Source: Nautiliaceae bacterium (GTDB lineage Bacteria; Campylobacterota; Campylobacteria; Campylobacterales; Nautiliaceae). From it: a stretch of DNA of 7,196 bases. The position numbers were made by a program, and so were the translations under genes. Each line of letters starts with the position of its first letter. Position 1 is the stretch's first letter. The notes beneath the pieces are model-generated. The model was given only the letters and a program-made list of their open reading frames with translations. It searched no databases and was not told the DNA's origin. Positions 6,098 through 7,196 of the stretch are shown piece by piece. The stretch spans positions 3,408 through 10,603 of the forward strand of contig JALVUH010000038.1 in the NCBI GenBank assembly GCA_027035735.1. Direction: 5' to 3'.

Positions 6098-6664
6098 TTG
6101 CGTTATGATGTAATTGAAAAAATTGGAGAAGGGAATAGAGGAGAAGTTTATAAAGTAAAACTTGAAGATGGGAGAATAGCTGCACTTAAGTGGTCAAAAA
6201 ATTATGAAATTGATAAAGAGTGGGAAATTTTAAATTATCTTAATGGTTTTTATGCTCCAAAGCCTATTTTTAGAGGCAATAGATATTTTGTAATGGAACT
6301 AATTGAAGGAAAGCCTCTAAAAGAACTTCTAGATACTCCTGAATTTTATGATGCAATGAAACTCTCTTTAATTGGAGCTTTTAAATTAGATGAAAAAAAA
6401 GTTTTTCATAAACAACTTGGTAGATTTTATCATATTTTGTATAGCGGGAATGATGTAAAATTTATAGATTTTGAAAGAGCAGTAATTACTGAAAATCCAA
6501 GAAATTTTTTACAACTTATAGGATATTATATTTTTAGAGATGAAAATTTTGATAAAAAAAAGATAAATTTAATTTTAAATTTATATAAAAAAGATAAATT
6601 ACAAGCTTTAAAAGAAGCAATAAAGGTAGTAGATGAAGCTAAAAATAAAGCGATTTTTAAATAA
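6098..6664 (+). CDS. Small protein-kinase-fold protein, COG2112-like, with altered catalytic loop
   Basis: The 188-residue protein has a compact protein-kinase fold. The glycine-rich loop is IGEGNRGEVYKV (residues 9-20), the ATP-binding lysine is Lys31 in AALKW, and Glu41 or Glu43 is a likely helix-C glutamate. MELIEGKPL (66-74) forms the hinge, and FIDFERA (122-128) stands for the DFG segment with metal-binding Asp124. The catalytic loop reads HKQLGRFYHIL (104-114): where active kinases have H-x-D-L, this has Gln106, and the usual Asn is not obvious. This H-x-Q-L plus DFE pattern recalls the archaeal-type predicted kinases of COG2112, a recollection that a profile search should confirm. It starts at TTG (see the Shine-Dalgarno entry) and lies 28 bp after sdhE in the same direction. 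Its last 32 bases overlap the next gene. Target and activity are unknown. It could be an atypical kinase, a small-molecule kinase or a nucleotide-binding pseudokinase acting on the reductase. Confidence 0.75.
   Translation: MRYDVIEKIGEGNRGEVYKVKLEDGRIAALKWSKNYEIDKEWEILNYLNGFYAPKPIFRGNRYFVMELIEGKPLKELLDTPEFYDAMKLSLIGAFKLDEKKVFHKQLGRFYHILYSGNDVKFIDFERAVITENPRNFLQLIGYYIFRDENFDKKKINLILNLYKKDKLQALKEAIKVVDEAKNKAIFK
6622..6626 (+). promoter_or_regulatory. Shine-Dalgarno that sets the start of the second frdB-like gene
   Basis: AAAGG inside the kinase-like gene stands six bases before ATG 6633, again the local spacing. It selects 6633 over the later ATG at 6664, which is in another frame and meets a TAG at 6691. 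Confidence 0.65.
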
Positions 6665-7196
6665 TGAATCTTTTTATGATGAATATGAGATAGATTTTAA
6701 AAATGATGAAACTATTCTAGAACTTCTTGATAGAATAAGAGAAAAAGATAGAACATTAACTTATAGAAGTTTTTGTAGAAGCAGCATTTGTGGAACTTGT
6801 GCTGTTATGGTAAATGGAAAAACAGTTCTTGCTTGTAAAAATAAAGTAAAAGATTTTATTGAAAATAATGAATTAGTAATTGAACCGGTAAATAAAACAA
6901 AAGTTATTAAAGATTTAGTAGTAGACCATTCATTTATTGAAGAAAAGATTAGAAAAGTTAATGGATGGTTTGTAGATGAAATTGATATAACTCAAGAAAA
7001 TCTTCAAACTCCAGAAGAACTTAAAAAATATGACAAACAAACAGATTGTATTTTGTGTGGAGCTTGTTTTTATGAGTGTGATGCACTTGAGTATGATAAA
7101 AATTTTGCAGGTCCTTTTGCTTTTACAAAAGTTTATAGATTTGTATTTGATTCTAGAGATAAAATGGATAAACAAGAAAGAATTGAAATAGCTAAG
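6633..7196 (+). CDS. Second FrdB/SdhB-like iron-sulfur protein, 3'-truncated by the window edge
   Basis: This is a paralogue of the frdB at 4283, open for 188 codons to the last base. It begins MKLKIKRFLNNESFYDEYEI and has the [2Fe-2S] ferredoxin motif FCRSSICGTC with Cys48, Cys53, Cys56 and then Cys68. The first cluster motif of the C-terminal domain is CILCGACFYEC, with Cys139, 142, 145 and 149. Shared stretches such as YDKQTDCILC and the segment from GPF onward (TKVYRFVFDSRD against TKVFRFIMDTRD) show common descent with frdB over the whole visible length. The third cluster motif and any C-terminal fusion lie beyond the window. The start overlaps the kinase-like gene by 32 nt, implying coupled translation. 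It may serve a second reductase complex, an alternative electron route to FrdA, or a TfrB-like protein fused to CCG domains. Which one applies cannot be seen here. Confidence 0.88.
   Translation, partial: MKLKIKRFLNNESFYDEYEIDFKNDETILELLDRIREKDRTLTYRSFCRSSICGTCAVMVNGKTVLACKNKVKDFIENNELVIEPVNKTKVIKDLVVDHSFIEEKIRKVNGWFVDEIDITQENLQTPEELKKYDKQTDCILCGACFYECDALEYDKNFAGPFAFTKVYRFVFDSRDKMDKQERIEIAK

Noticed and set aside
5985..6185. Minus-strand open frame across the sdhE/kinase junction
   Set aside because: It is a low-complexity Leu/Lys product overlapping two supported genes.
6664..6693. ATG overlapping the kinase stop (TAATG) as start of the next gene
   Set aside because: It resembles the TAATG junction of frdB-sdhE, but this frame stops at TAG 6691. 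The ferredoxin frame starts at ATG 6633.
6930..7175. Minus-strand open frame near the window end
   Set aside because: It is antisense to the Cys motif of the second frdB-like gene, which has a clear frame, start and ribosome site.
1..7196. CRISPR arrays, insertion sequences or defence systems
   Set aside because: No spaced direct repeats, transposase motifs, terminal inverted repeats or defence protein families are visible; all coding space is accounted for.

Overview
The window looks like chromosomal DNA of an AT-rich member of the Campylobacterota. The best guess is a chemolithoautotroph of the Nautiliales (Nautilia, Caminibacter or Lebetimonas type). Three things suggest this: the strong A/T bias with Lys/Asn/Ile-rich proteins, TATAAT boxes that lack a clear -35, and a cytoplasmic type-E (non-classical) fumarate reductase/succinate dehydrogenase as used in a reductive TCA cycle. 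The lineage is an inference from style and gene content; no phylogenetic test was possible.

Layout. From 1 to 2246 there is the 3' part of argD (acetylornithine aminotransferase), overlapping by ATGA with a TolC-like outer-membrane efflux gene. A 100-bp gap with an extended -10 promoter leads into frdA (2347-4053), the flavoprotein subunit. After frdA come a small hairpin and a tRNA-Arg(CCU) gene on the opposite strand (4174 down to 4098, CCA encoded). The tRNA separates frdA from the rest of the complex. Genes then resume on the + strand: frdB (4283-5242, iron-sulfur subunit), sdhE (5242-6069, HdrB-like subunit with two CCG domains), a small kinase-like gene with a TTG start (6098-6664), and a second, different frdB-like gene. 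That last gene starts at ATG 6633 inside the kinase gene and runs off the window end at 7196. No stretch over 300 bp lacks a gene.

How the genes work together. FrdA, FrdB and SdhE fit one complex that interconverts fumarate and succinate. Electrons would pass between FAD in FrdA, three Fe-S centres in FrdB, and SdhE, which replaces the usual haem/quinone membrane anchor. FrdA has no Tat signal, so the complex should face the cytoplasm, unlike the periplasmic methylmenaquinol:fumarate reductase (MfrABE) of Wolinella and Campylobacter. The third FrdB centre has an extra cysteine and is predicted to be [4Fe-4S] rather than [3Fe-4S].

The most unusual part is 6098-7196. A kinase-fold protein of the archaeal COG2112 type, lacking the usual catalytic aspartate, sits between two FrdB paralogues. 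It overlaps the second one by 32 nt, which suggests coupled translation and a functional link that I do not know to be described.
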